Notes: a model not told the origin generated them from the letters alone. Positions 22,301-35,171 are shown, numbered from the stretch's first letter. The stretch: 64,000 bases of DNA from Magnolia sinica (GCF_029962835.1 NC_080578.1:54243001-54307000), one strand, 5' to 3'. Program-made: numbers and translations.

Positions 22301-23399
22301 GATGTGCTGGACATGAAGCACATACATTGCAGTGGGGTCCACGCCATCTAGACAGATGGACGGAGTGGATATACAATACATACACTAAGGTGGATCCCAC
22401 CCCCACAAGTGTCACACGTGTAGGGTGGCCCCCACGTCCCAACAGATGGATGGAATGTATACAACACATACATTACAATAGGGTCCACCATTTTCAAATG
22501 GATTGACGGCAATGATGTAAGATGCGTACATCAAGGTGGGTCCCACCCACACATGTGGGGTGGGCCCACATACAAAACAAATGGACAGTGTGAATTTAAA
22601 ATACATACATCATGCAAATCCCACCGTCCAGGGGTCTAAACGGTGGATGGCCTGGGTGAAACATATACATCAGGTGGGGCCACGTGGTGTGGCCCACCAA
22701 CAACCTTTAAACACAGCTGATATTTGTGTATTCTCACCGTCCAGACCTGCTGGATGGTGGGGATGAAGCGCACCTCAGCAGGCCCTGCAACTACTAGATG
22801 GTGTCCAGCAGCGTCCTGGGCAGCTGACCCATTCGACAAACAGCCTGAATGTGATATATACAGCACGGTGGGTCCCACATGGGTGGCCCACCAACTTTAG
22901 ATTAAGCTGATTTTTTTTGTGGTTTCCTTCATCCAGACCTGTCCATCAATGGACAATGAGGTAGGCCTCACCAATAGGATGCCCAGAAAAATCTAGATGG
23001 CTAGGATTTCGGCTGAACTCATTAGGTGAGTCACACACCCCATCATCACCAGAAAAAAATGAAAGGGAGAGAGAAAAAAAAGGGGAGAGAGAAACGTGAT
23101 GGAGGGGAGGGACCCCACTACTATGGGCCCTCTCTTTCTTACAATGCATATATCAAAATGGGTCCCATCACAAGTGGGCCCTCAAATCATCAAGATCAAC
23201 GGTAGAAATCCTAGATCACCCACCAATTCCACTTCTTCTAGGCTTCATGAACTCCATAGCTCCTAGGCTTCTTCTTTAATGGTAGATGATGAGAGTTGAA
23301 GGGTTGGATGGTGAGAATCTTGGGTAGGAAGTGGGCCACACACAAAACTCTCCTCTCATGGACATTTCCTCTCCTCATGGTTGCTTTGAAAAATGGTAG

Positions 23400-23435
<36 letters not shown>

Positions 23436-23859
23436 TTGTAAGGGAGAGGGATGGGTGTGATGGGTGAGAGATGGGTGATGGGTGATGGATGTGTACTTAA
23501 CTTGAGAGTTGACTTTAGGTGAGAGAGGGATGGGTGTTGGTACTTGACTTGATTGATTGATTGATTTGTCATTAAGTATAGATTCTCTCGGAATTCGCAA
23601 CGTGCGGTGTTTTCCTTGAAATAAACGCAGGACCACATCTCCTGGCCTAGGTATTGTATTGGCACGCGAGATGCTGCATTGGAACCGCGATGACGGTGCA
23701 GTCGCTAGGGTACAAGTTTCGAGTCGAGCCGACTCAGATCTTAGGGATGCAACTTAGGGTCACGCACAAACACTGATTACAGGTCGGGGTTTGTTGGAAT
23801 TAGATCCGAAGGACCACAGGAGTCTATGGAACGGTATGGTATAGGACACGGGCCTGACA
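19368..23859 (-). mobile_element. Family-A LTR (3' LTR of the element)
   Basis: The plus strand starts TGTCACGCCCC and ends 'gggcctgaca'. From left to right it holds a conserved 1.9 kb with 'cgacagcctccgtag'. An array of 'gggcctc-atacatcacaa' phrases follows (21330-21960), with a G-run at 22074-22089. Next comes a block of 'acatacatcaaggtggg' and 'gtccagacgg' phrases (22090-22700), an (AG)n run and a GC-rich terminal 250 bp. ORFs in the arrays are non-genic. Confidence 0.88.
23403..23432. repeat. (AG)n microsatellite
   Basis: There are about fifteen AG units here. The matching site in the partner LTR (28267-28280) has about seven, so this site has changed length since insertion. Confidence 0.95.
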
Positions 23860-24285
23860 GCTCTCCCCTCCTAATAAAAATTTTGTCCTCAAAATTTAAA
23901 CCATGACACAACCAATACAGAATTCACCAAGGGAGGAAAAACCTATTACTATAGATATAATTAGAATACTCCATGCTAACATAATCAAACATCTAAGAGA
24001 TGGGGATAATGCCCACGAATTTCAGCTTCTTGCTCCCAAGATGCCTCAGCAGTACTATGATGACCCCACTGATCCTCGGATCCCGGTCAGAAACAATTGA
24101 GACTGGAATACTATACAACCTTACCATCTTAACGGTAGGGAGTTATGTCAGAAAGTTTCTAAATTAATTGAACTTGGAAATCTAATCATTCTAAGTTCTC
24201 AACAATCATAGAGTGTAGGGTAGCTATCAACAGATATGTGACGTTATCCTCAGGTATTCTTAAGTTATGTTCTGATACCAACTTT
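23860..24285 (-). mobile_element. 426 bp internal domain with PPT and PBS
   Basis: The left edge (23860-23900) is C/T-rich on the plus strand, giving a purine-rich tract on the minus strand beside the LTR. At the right edge, minus-strand TGGTATCAGA (24271-24280) is the core of the initiator tRNA-Met PBS, five bases from the next LTR. The only ORF above 60 codons (23903-24100, plus strand) is opposite to the element's direction. It has no recognisable motif, so I do not call a gene. All coding functions are absent. Confidence 0.85.
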
Positions 24286-27200
24286 TGTCACGCCCCAAAC
24301 TCAGAAACCGGGCTCACAAAATTCCCGATTACCGAATCTGGTGCCGACAGCCTCCGTAGTATCCCATTCTTGTCTCCCGGTGCCCATACGCTAGATTCCG
24401 ATCTTGGGATCATACAAGGAGGATTTTTTAACATACATTTATCTCGTAAGGAGCATAACCATAAGTTTACCCAAACCACAAATGCAACATCATCATCACA
24501 TATCTATTAATATAAACAGTTGAATACAATGCTGAAAGGGAAGATACATATATCAAAAAATCAAAGCTTCAGAAGATAACTACACGCTCCAAGCTCAACG
24601 CTGCTACGACCTAACGCCACCTACACGCATCTACCATACATAAGCTTATAGAAAGCTTAGAGGGTGGTGTAAGTGTGTGCGATGCACGTGCCAAGCATAA
24701 AAATATCAGAGTAAATGGAAATACTGACAATCCATAAATCGTACAATATCGGAGTAACGTGGAAACATGCTGGTAAGTCCATAAATATCATCAACCTTAT
24801 CCAGATTATGCAATGCAAAAACATAATAAGCCAATATCATATACTGAGGAAGTAATGTAAATCAGCTATGCAATGTAGAGACATAGTAAGTTAAATATCA
24901 TATACCGAGGATGTAATGCAATATGCAAATCCTAACGAATTCAAGAATACTTTCAACCTCATCTAGGCCAGAAACATAGCAACTCAAAATACTGTATGCC
25001 GCAGATGTAATGCAATATGCGATGCGAATGAAATGACCAAGCTAGAGTGTAAAGTCGGGATGATATTAAGTAGTATCGCAGGTTATGGGGTCCATCACAA
25101 GGGACTTCTATCCAAATCTCAGGTTGGTCACATGCCCCAACCGAAATCCTCGCCATTGCAAAGGTACACATATCAATTAGTTACGCACCACCACCCCAAG
25201 TGTATAGTGAATGAATGAATGAATGAGTAAAATGATGAGTATACAACTCCTGCTCAATAAGTCCACATATTAGTATGGCTCAGGTCTGGGATTATCACCA
25301 GGGTCTATTACACTATGCCAACTTGCCGCCTCTATCCAAATGCATAACTGGGTAAGTGGAAGAGACCTCACTATCCATCTGCCAATATCGGGCTCAGCTC
25401 ATTGATAGCGGATCCATTCTTCAAGATTGTTAAACTCAACCTACATATTGCCCCCTCACTCAGGCAGGTAAGGTTACACCCCTTCCTAACCGACCACAAC
25501 ACAGTGAGATACGCAGCCTACTAGTATACGGCCCTCATGTGCTCATATATATCCACTCGTTCTCAACGTTGGGGCGTCTCCTGGCCACGGAGGTTTAGGA
25601 ATTTTCACCTAGGGACATCTATGGCGCTCATATGCTACAACTAAACATTTTTAGTGTCCCATCTGGCCATTTACGATATGCCTGTGGAGGCTATAGCCCT
25701 GATATCGCTAGGGCGTACAAAGTCATATCATAAAATACAAGATGCATGAGTCACACAATTCAATCATGCATCAATCCTGCGCATACCGTACGCTCATGTG
25801 GGATGAGTCCACCTATTAGGGAGTCCCATGAATAATCTACCTTATAACATATGTAATGGTCAATCACATCTCATAACAAACATGCTGATGATGAGTATGG
25901 GCATGTATCATGATGCTATGCTATTACATACTCACAATCGGTATCGATAACCAGCACCAATAATCAACATCGATAATCGACCTCGATAATTGGCATTGAT
26001 GATCAGCATCGGCCTCGATATTCGCCACTGATAATCGGCCTAATAAGGCCTAAGGTAAGGTTATAATGTGGACATTTAACCATCATTGCCCATCGATGTG
26101 GACATTAACTAACATTGCTCCCAAGTAGTGACCCACATAGAACCTAACATATAGTGGGGCCCATGACCTCACTTAAGGGCCCAATATATATCACTATGGG
26201 CCTCACATACATCACATCGGGCCTCATCATATGGGCCTCACATACATCAAATGGGCCACGATACATGAGCCTAATACATATCACAATGGGTCTCATACAA
26301 GGACCTCATATACATCGCATTGGGCCACACTCATGGGCCTTATATAGATCACATTGGGCCTCATACTTGGGCCTCAAATACATCACAATAGGCCTCACTC
26401 ATGGGCCTCAAATAAGTCATAATGGGCCTCATACTTGAGAGTCAAATACAACACAATGGGCTACATCACATCGGCCTCAAATATATCACAATGTGCCGCA
26501 TCACATGGGCCACATATACATCATATCAGGACTCATCAAATGGGCCATAAATACATCACATTGGGCTACATCCATGGGCCTTAAATACATCACATTGGGC
26601 CTCATATATGGGCTACAAATACATCATAATGGGCCTCTCACACGGCCCAATATACATCATAATGGCCCGCATCTCATGGGCTTCATGTCTGTCACAATGG
26701 GCCGCAACAATGGGCCTCATAAACATTAAAATGGGTCGCATCACAGGGGCTTCATATATAACATGTTAGGCCTCATACAAGGGCCTCATATACATCATAA
26801 TGGGCCTCAATCAATCAGCAAGTGGGCCTGATAAAATACATGCATCACGGCGGGCCGCAAGAAAGGATAGTGTGGGTAAACGCATACATCAAGGAGTGCC
26901 CCACACGTCCAGACGGACGGTGTGGAGAAACACATACATCGCAATGGGGTCCACACACCGTCTTGACAGTGTGGATGGAGTGAATATAGAACAAATACAT
27001 CAAGGTGGGTCCCGCCCATCCAGAACGGACGGATGGTTGGGATAAAACCCCATATCACACGTGTATCACACCGTCCAGATGGATGGTGTGAATACAGAAT
27101 ATATACATTAAGGAGTGTCCCACCCACACGTGTGGGGTGGGCCACGCCCTGGATGGACAGTTGGGATGTGCTGGACATGAAGCACATATATTGCAGTGGG

Positions 27201-28693
27201 GTCCACGCCATCCAGACAGATGGACAGAGTGGATATACAATACGTACATCAAGGTGGGTCCCACCCCACACTTATCACACGTGTGGGGTGGCCCCCACGT
27301 CCCAACTGATGGACGGAATGTATACAACACATACATTATGGTAGGGTCCACTGTTTTCAAATGGATGGACGATAATGATGTAAGATACGTGCATCAAGGT
27401 GGGTCCCACCCACAAGTGTGGGGTGGGCCCACATACAAAACAAATGGACAGTGTGAATTTAAAATACATACATCATGCAAATCCCATCGTCCAGGGGTCT
27501 GGACGATGGATGGCCTGGGTGAAACATATACGTCAGGTGGGGCCACGTGGTGTGGCCCACCAACAGCCTTTAAACATAGCTGATATTTGTGTATTCTCAC
27601 CGTCCAGACCTGTTGGACGGTGGGGATGAAGCGCACCTCAGTAGGCCCTGCAATTGCTAGATGGTGTCCAACAGTGTCTTGGGCAACTGGCCCATTCGAC
27701 GGACAGCCTGAATGTGATATATACGGCACAGTGGGTCCCAAATGGGTGGCCCACCAGCTTTAGATTAGCTGATTTTTTTTGTGGTTTCCTTCACCAGACC
27801 TATCCATCAATGGACAGTGAGGTGGGCTCCACCAACAGGATGTCTGAAAAAATCTGGACGGTCTAGATTTTGACTGAACCCATTAGGTGGGTCACACACC
27901 CCATCATCACCATAAAAAAATGAAAGGGAGAGAGAAAAAAAAAGGGCGAGAGAAATGTGATGGAGGGGAGGGACCCCGCTACTATGGGCCCTCCCTTTTT
28001 TACAATGCATACATCAAAATGGGTCCCATCACAAGTGGGCCCTCAAATCATCAAAATCAACGATAGAAATCCTAAATCACCCACCGATTCCGCTTCTTCT
28101 AGGCTCCATGAACTCCATAGCTCTTAGGCTTCTTCTTTGATGGTAAATGATGAGAGTTGAAGGGTTGGATGGTGAGGATCTTGGGGTAGGAAGTGGGCCA
28201 CACACAAAGCTCTCCTCTCATGGATGTTTCCTCTCCTCATGGTTGATTTGAAAAATGGTAGGGAAGAGAGAGAGAGAGAGTGGTTATAAGGGAGAGGGAT
28301 GGGTGTGATGGGTGAGAGATGGGTGATGGGTGATGGATGTGTACTTGACGTAAGAGTTGACTTTAGGTGAGAGAGGGATGGGTGTTGGTACTTGACTTAA
28401 TTGATTGATTGATTTGACATTAGGTAGATATTCTCTTGGAATCTACAACGCGTGGCGTTTTCCTTGAAATAAACGTGGGCCCACGTCTCCTGACCTGGGT
28501 ATCGTATCAGCACGCAAGACGCGGCAACGGCATGGTCGCTAGGTTATAAGTTTCGTGTCGAGCTGACTCAGATCTTCAGGATGCGACTTAGGGTCGCGCG
28601 TAAACACCGATTACAGGTCGTGGTTTGTCAAAATTTGACCGGGAGGACCGCGGGAGTCTATGGAATGGAACGGTCTAGGACACGGGCCTAACA
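24286..28693 (-). mobile_element. Family-A LTR (5' LTR of the element)
   Basis: This is the partner of 19368-23859, in the same order and about 90% similar by eye over compared segments. It begins TGTCACGCCCC and ends 'gggcctaaca'. Corresponding parts include the 'gggcctcat' array (26150-26830), the 'acatacatca' block (26870-27560) and a shorter (AG)n tract. The level of difference implies an old insertion. Confidence 0.88.
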
Positions 28694-28698
28694 CCTTG

Positions 28699-29650
28699 GC
28701 TACGAGCATTGATTCCCCGCATTCAATGCCGTAGCCCGAAGAGGTGTTACAACTCACACCATCCTCCACTTAGCTGCTATTGGTTCGCGAGTTGACCCGA
28801 CTACCGAGGAACAAATACCTGTTTGCATGTTATTAGCCGAGAACAGAAGAGGCACTATTTCATTGCATGTCTCCTCGAGTGACCCATCGTAATCATTGCA
28901 AATGTCTCTCGATCTCCAAGCACGACCTCCACAACCGCCTTTCTCTCTTCCGCCATAATGACTAACGGGTTCGACCTCTCGACTCCCAATCTCTACCATG
29001 CAAGTGTTAGTCCACATTAACTTATTTCCTGAGCTTTCGAAGAGCACTGAGAAGTAGGGTGGCTACTTTTATGGGTAAAAATGGACCTACCATGACAACC
29101 AGAATTAGAGAACACAAAGTACAAGTAAAGGAGGTCGGATAAGAGCTCGACCCGACAACCAAGCACGACCTCCACAAACAGCTCGAGAAACAACCACCAA
29201 CAGTAGGCTCGACTCTTGCCAATATCTTGCTATCACGACTAATGAACAGTCATAAGTATCGACCTAACCTACCTCGAACATAGGCACCAACTACGATCGA
29301 CTGTTCAACTCGGTCTATAGGACCTCAGCCAATCCGACCTGTATGTTGGCCTCGACTATCTATCACAAACTTCTCGGAAGCCGACCACTGATAGATCTCT
29401 CTCCTTGGAAGTTGACCACTGGGAGATCTTCAAATCTGAAGAAAATCAATCCCTTGAGATATTAGCCAAGGATAGCATCTCGGATTCCGAGGATGGTCCT
29501 TTGAATGATACGTTCCTTCAATAAAAGGTAGACACAAAAACCTTTTCTTATGATAGACTTAGTTTGCCTACCCTAACTTTGGCATAGGAAGGTTTCCTTC
29601 CATAATTAAGGTTTCTATTGTTGTTTACTTTTGTAGGTGTGGAGCTGTAG
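28699..29650. mobile_element. Continuation of the interrupted Tat element, probably including its LTR
   Basis: Sequence after the CCTTG duplication belongs to the host of that insertion. It is rich in 'ctcgac' and 'cgacc' words (28750-29400) and has 'ataaaagg' at 29521, a possible TATA-like signal. It ends in the TGTAG target of the next insertion. The ORFs at 28754-29047 and 29022-29222 (minus) show no convincing similarity. I suspect the 3' LTR of the Tat element lies here, but cannot place its ends. Confidence 0.4.
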
Positions 29651-31870
29651 TGTGAGACCTGTATCCTAGCCTGTACCATGCCGTAGGCTTCCGCGGTCCT
29701 CCCGGTCAGATTCCGACGACTTGCGAGCTTTTATCGACAGTTGCACGTGACCCTTAGCTCAGTCCTGCATATCTTAGTCGACTCGACCAAGACTTATACC
29801 AGTGCGACCGCACTGTTGCCATGGTTCCGATGCCGTGTATTGCGCGCCGAGGTGATACCCGGGCTAGGAGATGTGGGCCCGCGTTTAGTTCGAGAAAAAC
29901 ACCATGCATTTGCAATCCCAAGAGAATCTCTACAACATGTCAAATCAATCCATCAATCAATCACCTCATGTCAAGTACACACACCCATGCTTTCTTTCTC
30001 CACAAGTCAAGTAAACCCCAAAAGTCAACCAATCTCTCACCTCACCCATCACTCACCTCACATCCATCACTCACCTCACATCCATCACTCCTTACAACCC
30101 TCTCTCTCTCTCGTTTCTCAACACAATTCCAAGCAAAGAGAGGAGTGGATGTCCAACACTTTCAAGGAGAGAAAGTGCATGTTTGTGGTCCACTTTCCCA
30201 TTCTAAAACCTTCATCCTAGCCATTCAACTCTCATCACCCTCCATTAAAGTGGAGCACAAGGAGATCGGCTTTCCAACGGACCAAGAAGATTGAACGGTA
30301 GGTGCTTCCATAGGCTAGATTTTCATTTTTTTATGGTGGGCCAAGTGAGGCCTACCGATTGATGGTATGGATTTCACTTTGGACCCTTGATGTGGCCGAT
30401 GGCCCACCTTGATTCTCATTATCACTCCATGGTGGGGCCATTCTCCATGGACCCCATCATGATGTTTACTTTCTAGTTTAAAAAGGGGTCATCTAGACCT
30501 TTTATTTCGGTGGTGAACGAATCTCCACCGTTGATCTTTAATTTGGTGGGCCCACATGTATTGGAACCCACTTAATGTATGATTGTATGCATGAAACGAA
30601 GGGCTCGTAGTGGCGGAGCCCTCCATCACACGCGTCCCTCTCTCTCTCTCTCCTTTATTTATTTTGTGGCCCACATGATGAGTGTATGTGGTGTCCAAAC
30701 CGTCCATCAAGTGGACCCTATGGCCGTCCAAGCCCCTACCCTTGGCGATGGGAAAACACAAATATCAGATTAATCAAGTAGGCCACGTCCATGTGGGACC
30801 CACCTTGATGAAACATGTTCAGCCGTCCAACCAGGGACGTTCGACGATGTCCAGTGAGGTGTGAACAGCCGTGGGAGGTACAGCATGTCTGGACGTGCTC
30901 TGTGAAAAACAAAAATATCACCTTGGTTTAAAGCTTTTGGATGAGCTGCTCATGCAGGCTCCACCTTGATGTATCAATCCAATCCACGTCATCCATTCCA
31001 TTCCCCATGTCATTTTAGGCTTTGAGCCGAAAAATGAAGTCAGTCCGGCTATCTGGCGGGCCATAACTTAGAAAACAATGGTTTTCACTGTTAAAATGTA
31101 CTCTGATCTTTATACACTGCCGAAAAATACTGAATATTGGGCTTATTTGGCTTGTCTTGAGCCATAGGAGTCAGTGGACGGGTCGGATTCTACTGATGTG
31201 GGCCCCACCTATGAAAAACCGCGGAAAAAGAAATTTTCAAAAAAAATAGATGGGATGCAGCAGGCGCTGCTGCTATCCTCTGGACACGCAGTGTCTTGTT
31301 GCGCTGAACGTGAAAAGGGGCTGGGAGGTGGGCCCCACCATGATGTGTGCTGCACATTAACACCGTGCATTTGTTGGGTCCCCTTTGGGGCAGTGGGCCC
31401 TCCAAAAATCAGCCATATACTTTACTTAGGTGGCCCACATCACAGGAAATAATGGTGATGAACGTCTACCATTGGAACCCTTCCAGGTCACATAAGTTTT
31501 AGATTAATATGAATTTATTTTTCCTCTGCATCCAGGGACCGTGTCACCTGATCAAAGGTTTGGATGGCAGATAAACATTATGGTGGGCCACACGTGTGGA
31601 CCCCACCATGAAGTAAGTGTTTTATCCATGCTGCTGCCCCTGTGTGTGGCTGCGTCCGTGCAGCGTGGACCCCATGATGTTTGTGTTCTATCCACACTGT
31701 CCACACCTGGACGGTGGGACCCACCATGATGCATGTGTTGCATCCAAACTGTCTAGCCATTTTGGAAAGCTCATTTTCAGGCTTGAGTTCAAGAATGAGT
31801 CAAATCCATGGTTCAAGTGGATCCCCACTACAGTTATTTGAAGTGAGGATCGGTTGATCTTTTGATATGA

Positions 31871-31950
<80 letters not shown>

Positions 31951-34063
31951 TGGCCATCCGCTGAGGCCCACCTTGATATTTATAAGGCCCATGTGATGGG
32001 GCCCATATTGATGTATTTGTGGCCGTTGTTGAGGCCCACCTTGATGCGTATAAGGCCCGTTGTCAAGGCACATCTTTATATATATAAAGCCCATTATTAA
32101 GGCCCATCTTGATTTATTTGTGGCCGTCCATTAAGGCCCACCTTGGTATATGTATGAGGCCCATCTTGATTTATTTGTAGCCGTCCATTGAGGCCCACTT
32201 TGGTATATATATGAGGCCCATGTGATTAGGCCCACCTTGATGTATTTGTGGCCCGATGTTGAGGCCCACCTTGATATACATGAGGCCCATGTTGTGAGGC
32301 CCATTTGATGTATCGGCAGCCCATGGGTCGAGGCCTAATGGGATGTACATAAGGTCTATTGCATTGTGTGATTCCACCATGGGTTATGTAATGACATTTA
32401 TGGCGGGCCATGGATGGAAGCAATGTTGGTTTGACATCCACATTGTAAGAATAATGTTGGTTAAATGTCTGCATTATAGCTCTCCTTGAGGCCCATTGAT
32501 AGACCCATACTTGTTGTGTGTAGGCCATCAAGGCTTATATTCGTTGTAAGGATAGTTCATAACCATATAAAATGCTTAGTATAACTCCATGATTCATGCT
32601 CATACGTATCATATGTATGCCTAATATGAGGAATGTTTGATCATAGTATACGCCGTTGGGCAGATTATTTACGAGACTCATTATGAGGCGGAGTGCCCAC
32701 ATTATCGCACTATATGCGCGGGATTGCTGCATGACTGGGTAGTGTGACTCATGCATCTCGCATATATGTGACTTGATCATTGTACGCCCTAACGACATCA
32801 GGGCCGTGGCCTCCGCAAACACATCATGAATAGCCAGATGGGACACCAAAAATGCTTGGTTCTAGCACTGTGAGCACGTAGGATGTCCTTGGGTGAAAAT
32901 CTCAGAACCTCCTTAGTACCAGGAGATGCTCCAACATTTAGATCGAGTGAAATATGAGCGCCGGTACCTATACCATGAGGCCGTGTCTCTCACAATGTCG
33001 TGGTCTGTTAGAAGGGGGTGTGACCTTATTCGCCCAAGTGAGGGAGCTATAAGATAGGATGAGTATGACTAGCTCGTAAATAGGTCCACTATCGATAAGC
33101 CGAATAGGTATTGGTAGACTGCTGGCTAGACGGATAGTGAGGTCTCTTCCACTCACTGGCCTGTGCAGCTAGGGAAGAGGCAGTCGGTGTGTAGTGTAAT
33201 AGACTCCGGTGATTTCTCAGAGAGCAACCGTACTGATATGTGGACTTATTGAGGAGGAATTACATATCCATTCATTCATTCATTCACTATCCACTTAGGC
33301 TGGTGGTGCGTAATTATTTGTTACGTGTACCTTTGCATGACCAGGATTTCGGTTGGGCGCGCGACTAACCTGAGATCAGGAGTTTACCACATTGAGTCTG
33401 ATTATCCAAATTTAGGTATGAGACTAGTTTGGATAGAAGTTCCTTGTGGTGGACCCCATAGCCTGCGATACTACGTACTATCATCCCGACTTCACATTCC
33501 AGTATATTCATTTCATTCGCACCGCATATTACATTGCATCCGTAGTACTTAACATTTTGGGTTACTATGTTTTTGCACTTATATGACCTAGAAGAGGTTG
33601 ATGGTATTCGCGGCTCGTTAGGATTTGCATATTACATTGTATCCTCAGCATATGTTATTTTCTTGTTATGTGTTGCATCGCATAACCTTGGTACGGTTGA
33701 TAGCACTCATGGACTTACCAGTATATTTCTGCTTACTCTGATATCGTATGATTTATGATCTTGTCAGTATTTTCACTTATTCCAATGATGTATGATTTAT
33801 GGGCTTTATGGTATACTTAGCAATTATCTTGTACACACACTTATACCACCCTCTAAGCTTTCTATAAGCTTATGCACGATAGATGCGTGCAGGTAATGTT
33901 AGGTTGCAGCAGCATGGAGCTTGGAGCATGTAGCTGACTTATGGAGCTTAGATTTGACATATGTATTTCCCTTTCAGCATTGTATTCAAATGATTATATT
34001 AGTGGATATGTGATAATGATATTGCGTTTATGATTTACTTATGCTTATGGTTATGCTCCATTA

Positions 34064-34098
<35 letters not shown>

Positions 34099-34251
34099 AA
34101 ACATATTGAAAATCCTCCTTGTAGGATTATATTATCGGAATCTGGCAAATGGGTGCCGGAAGCCGAGAATGGGGCATTACGGAGGCTGTCGGTGCCGGAT
34201 TCGGTGATCAGGAATTTTGTGAGCACGATTTTTTGAGTTTGGGGTGTGACA
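29651..34251 (+). mobile_element. Solo family-A LTR, opposite orientation, TSD TGTAG
   Basis: This 4601 bp copy starts TGTGAGACCTG and ends GGGGTGTGACA. It is the reverse complement in order of the LTRs at 19368 and 24286. TGTAG at 29646-29650 and 34252-34256 is a perfect 5 bp target duplication, so this is one solo LTR formed by recombination between two LTRs. It contains 'aggcccaccttgatg' arrays (31960-32340), a (TA)n(CA)n run and an (ATAA)n run near 34063-34098. No gene lies inside. Confidence 0.88.
31874..31947. repeat. Compound (TA)n(CA)n microsatellite
   Basis: About 23 TA units are followed directly by about 13 CA units. ORFs crossing it (repeated IY or VC residues) are translation artefacts. 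Confidence 0.97.
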
Positions 34252-34445
34252 TGTAGTCATCGAATTTTCAAGGGAACACGTGAAAAAACAAAAAATAAAA
34301 CTGCAGCATCATTGTACAATGGAGCTTTTGATATATTTCAATTTTAGGCTCTGGCACCGAAAAGAAAACTGATGGACAGCGTAGTAAAAAATATTCATCA
34401 CCGTGGGGCCATAGATGCTGGTCATCAGCGATGTGGTGGTGCTAG

Positions 34446-34952
34446 GGAATTTGGATTCGGTAGTGACACGTCCAGTAGAAGGTATGAACTAGTCCGTACT
34501 TATCCATGCCGTCCATCCGTACTCCCAGCTCTTCTTAAAGCATGAGTCCAAAAATGAAGCAAGTACAATTCTCAAGTGGACAACAGCACACGAAAGAGTA
34601 GTGATTGAGTGCTATCGTTAAACTCTTCCTGAGGCCACAAAAGTTTTGGATGAAGATGATATCTGTGCTTTCACTTCGTCTAGAGTTGTGATCTAATGGA
34701 CAGGTTGAATGGCAATATACATTACAGTGTGCCATGAGAAGTTTTTAATGGTGGGCGTTTAATAACCGCGGTTTCCTGTGATGTGGTTCACCTGAGATTT
34801 ATCTGTCTCATTTTTCGGATCATTCGATAAAATGATCTGTTAAAATTGATGGACGGAGTGGATAAAACACATGCATGAGGGTGGAGCCCACTGCAGCGAC
34901 GAGGACTGAGATCTCGGTAGTGGAGGGGTCACTACCGAGCCCGAGTCCGTCT
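34446..34952. mobile_element. MITE-like element with 'cggtagtgac' terminal repeats
   Basis: The left end has 'ggattcggtagtgac' and the right end carries the inverse 'gtcactaccgagcccgagtcc'. Between them are the 'gccgtccatcc', 'catgagtccaaaaatgaag' and 'gtggataaaacacatgcat' phrases seen in the fold-back elements at 49068-50444. Just inside the right end, 34913-34939 forms a perfect 10 bp hairpin with a 7-base loop. The element lies ~400 bp upstream of the MEB-like gene. I did not find a clear target duplication. Confidence 0.55.
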
Positions 34953-35009
34953 TGGATCACCGTCATCATCCAATCCGTTTCCGTGTAAAATATGGCTGAG
35001 TGGTGAACG

Positions 35010-35171
35010 TCACATGAATGGAGCAAAACTGCAATGTCACGTTTCCAACACTTACATGGGAGAGTCCCAAGGACATTCTCTTTTTTTTAATCACATGGAT
35101 GGAACAAAACTGCAATGTCAGGTTTCCACCGCTTAGATGGGAGAGTCCCATGCTTCTTCCTTTTTTTTTTT
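35010..35171. repeat. 81 bp tandem duplication in the upstream region of the MEB-like gene
   Basis: Two units start at 35010 and 35091. Each carries 'caaaactgcaatgtca', 'gtttccac', 'atgggagagtccca' and a closing T-run. They differ at about a dozen positions. The second unit ends ~185 bp before the predicted start codon, so the repeat may lie in the promoter or 5' UTR. Confidence 0.85.

Larger units (their letters stand above)
19368..28693 (-). mobile_element. Complete family-A element: two giant LTRs, tiny internal region, TSD CCTTG
   Basis: Two collinear ~4.4 kb direct repeats flank just 426 bp. The whole is bounded by CCTTG at 19363-19367 and 28694-28698. The inner edges carry a PBS (next to the right LTR) and a PPT-like purine run on the minus strand (next to the left LTR), so the element reads on the minus strand. 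There is no gag, protease, RT, RNase H or integrase, so it can only move using proteins from another element. It is inserted in the antisense-ORF side of the Tat element, whose sequence continues on both sides. Confidence 0.88.

Noticed and set aside
22153-22878. Overlapping ORFs on both strands with His/Thr/Gly-rich repeats, repeated at 26800-27741
   Set aside because: They follow the phrase arrays of the family-A LTR. The same frames appear in both LTRs because the DNA is duplicated, and no domain or codon bias is visible.
31688-32100. ORFs with runs of IY or VC
   Set aside because: They translate the (TA)n(CA)n microsatellite.
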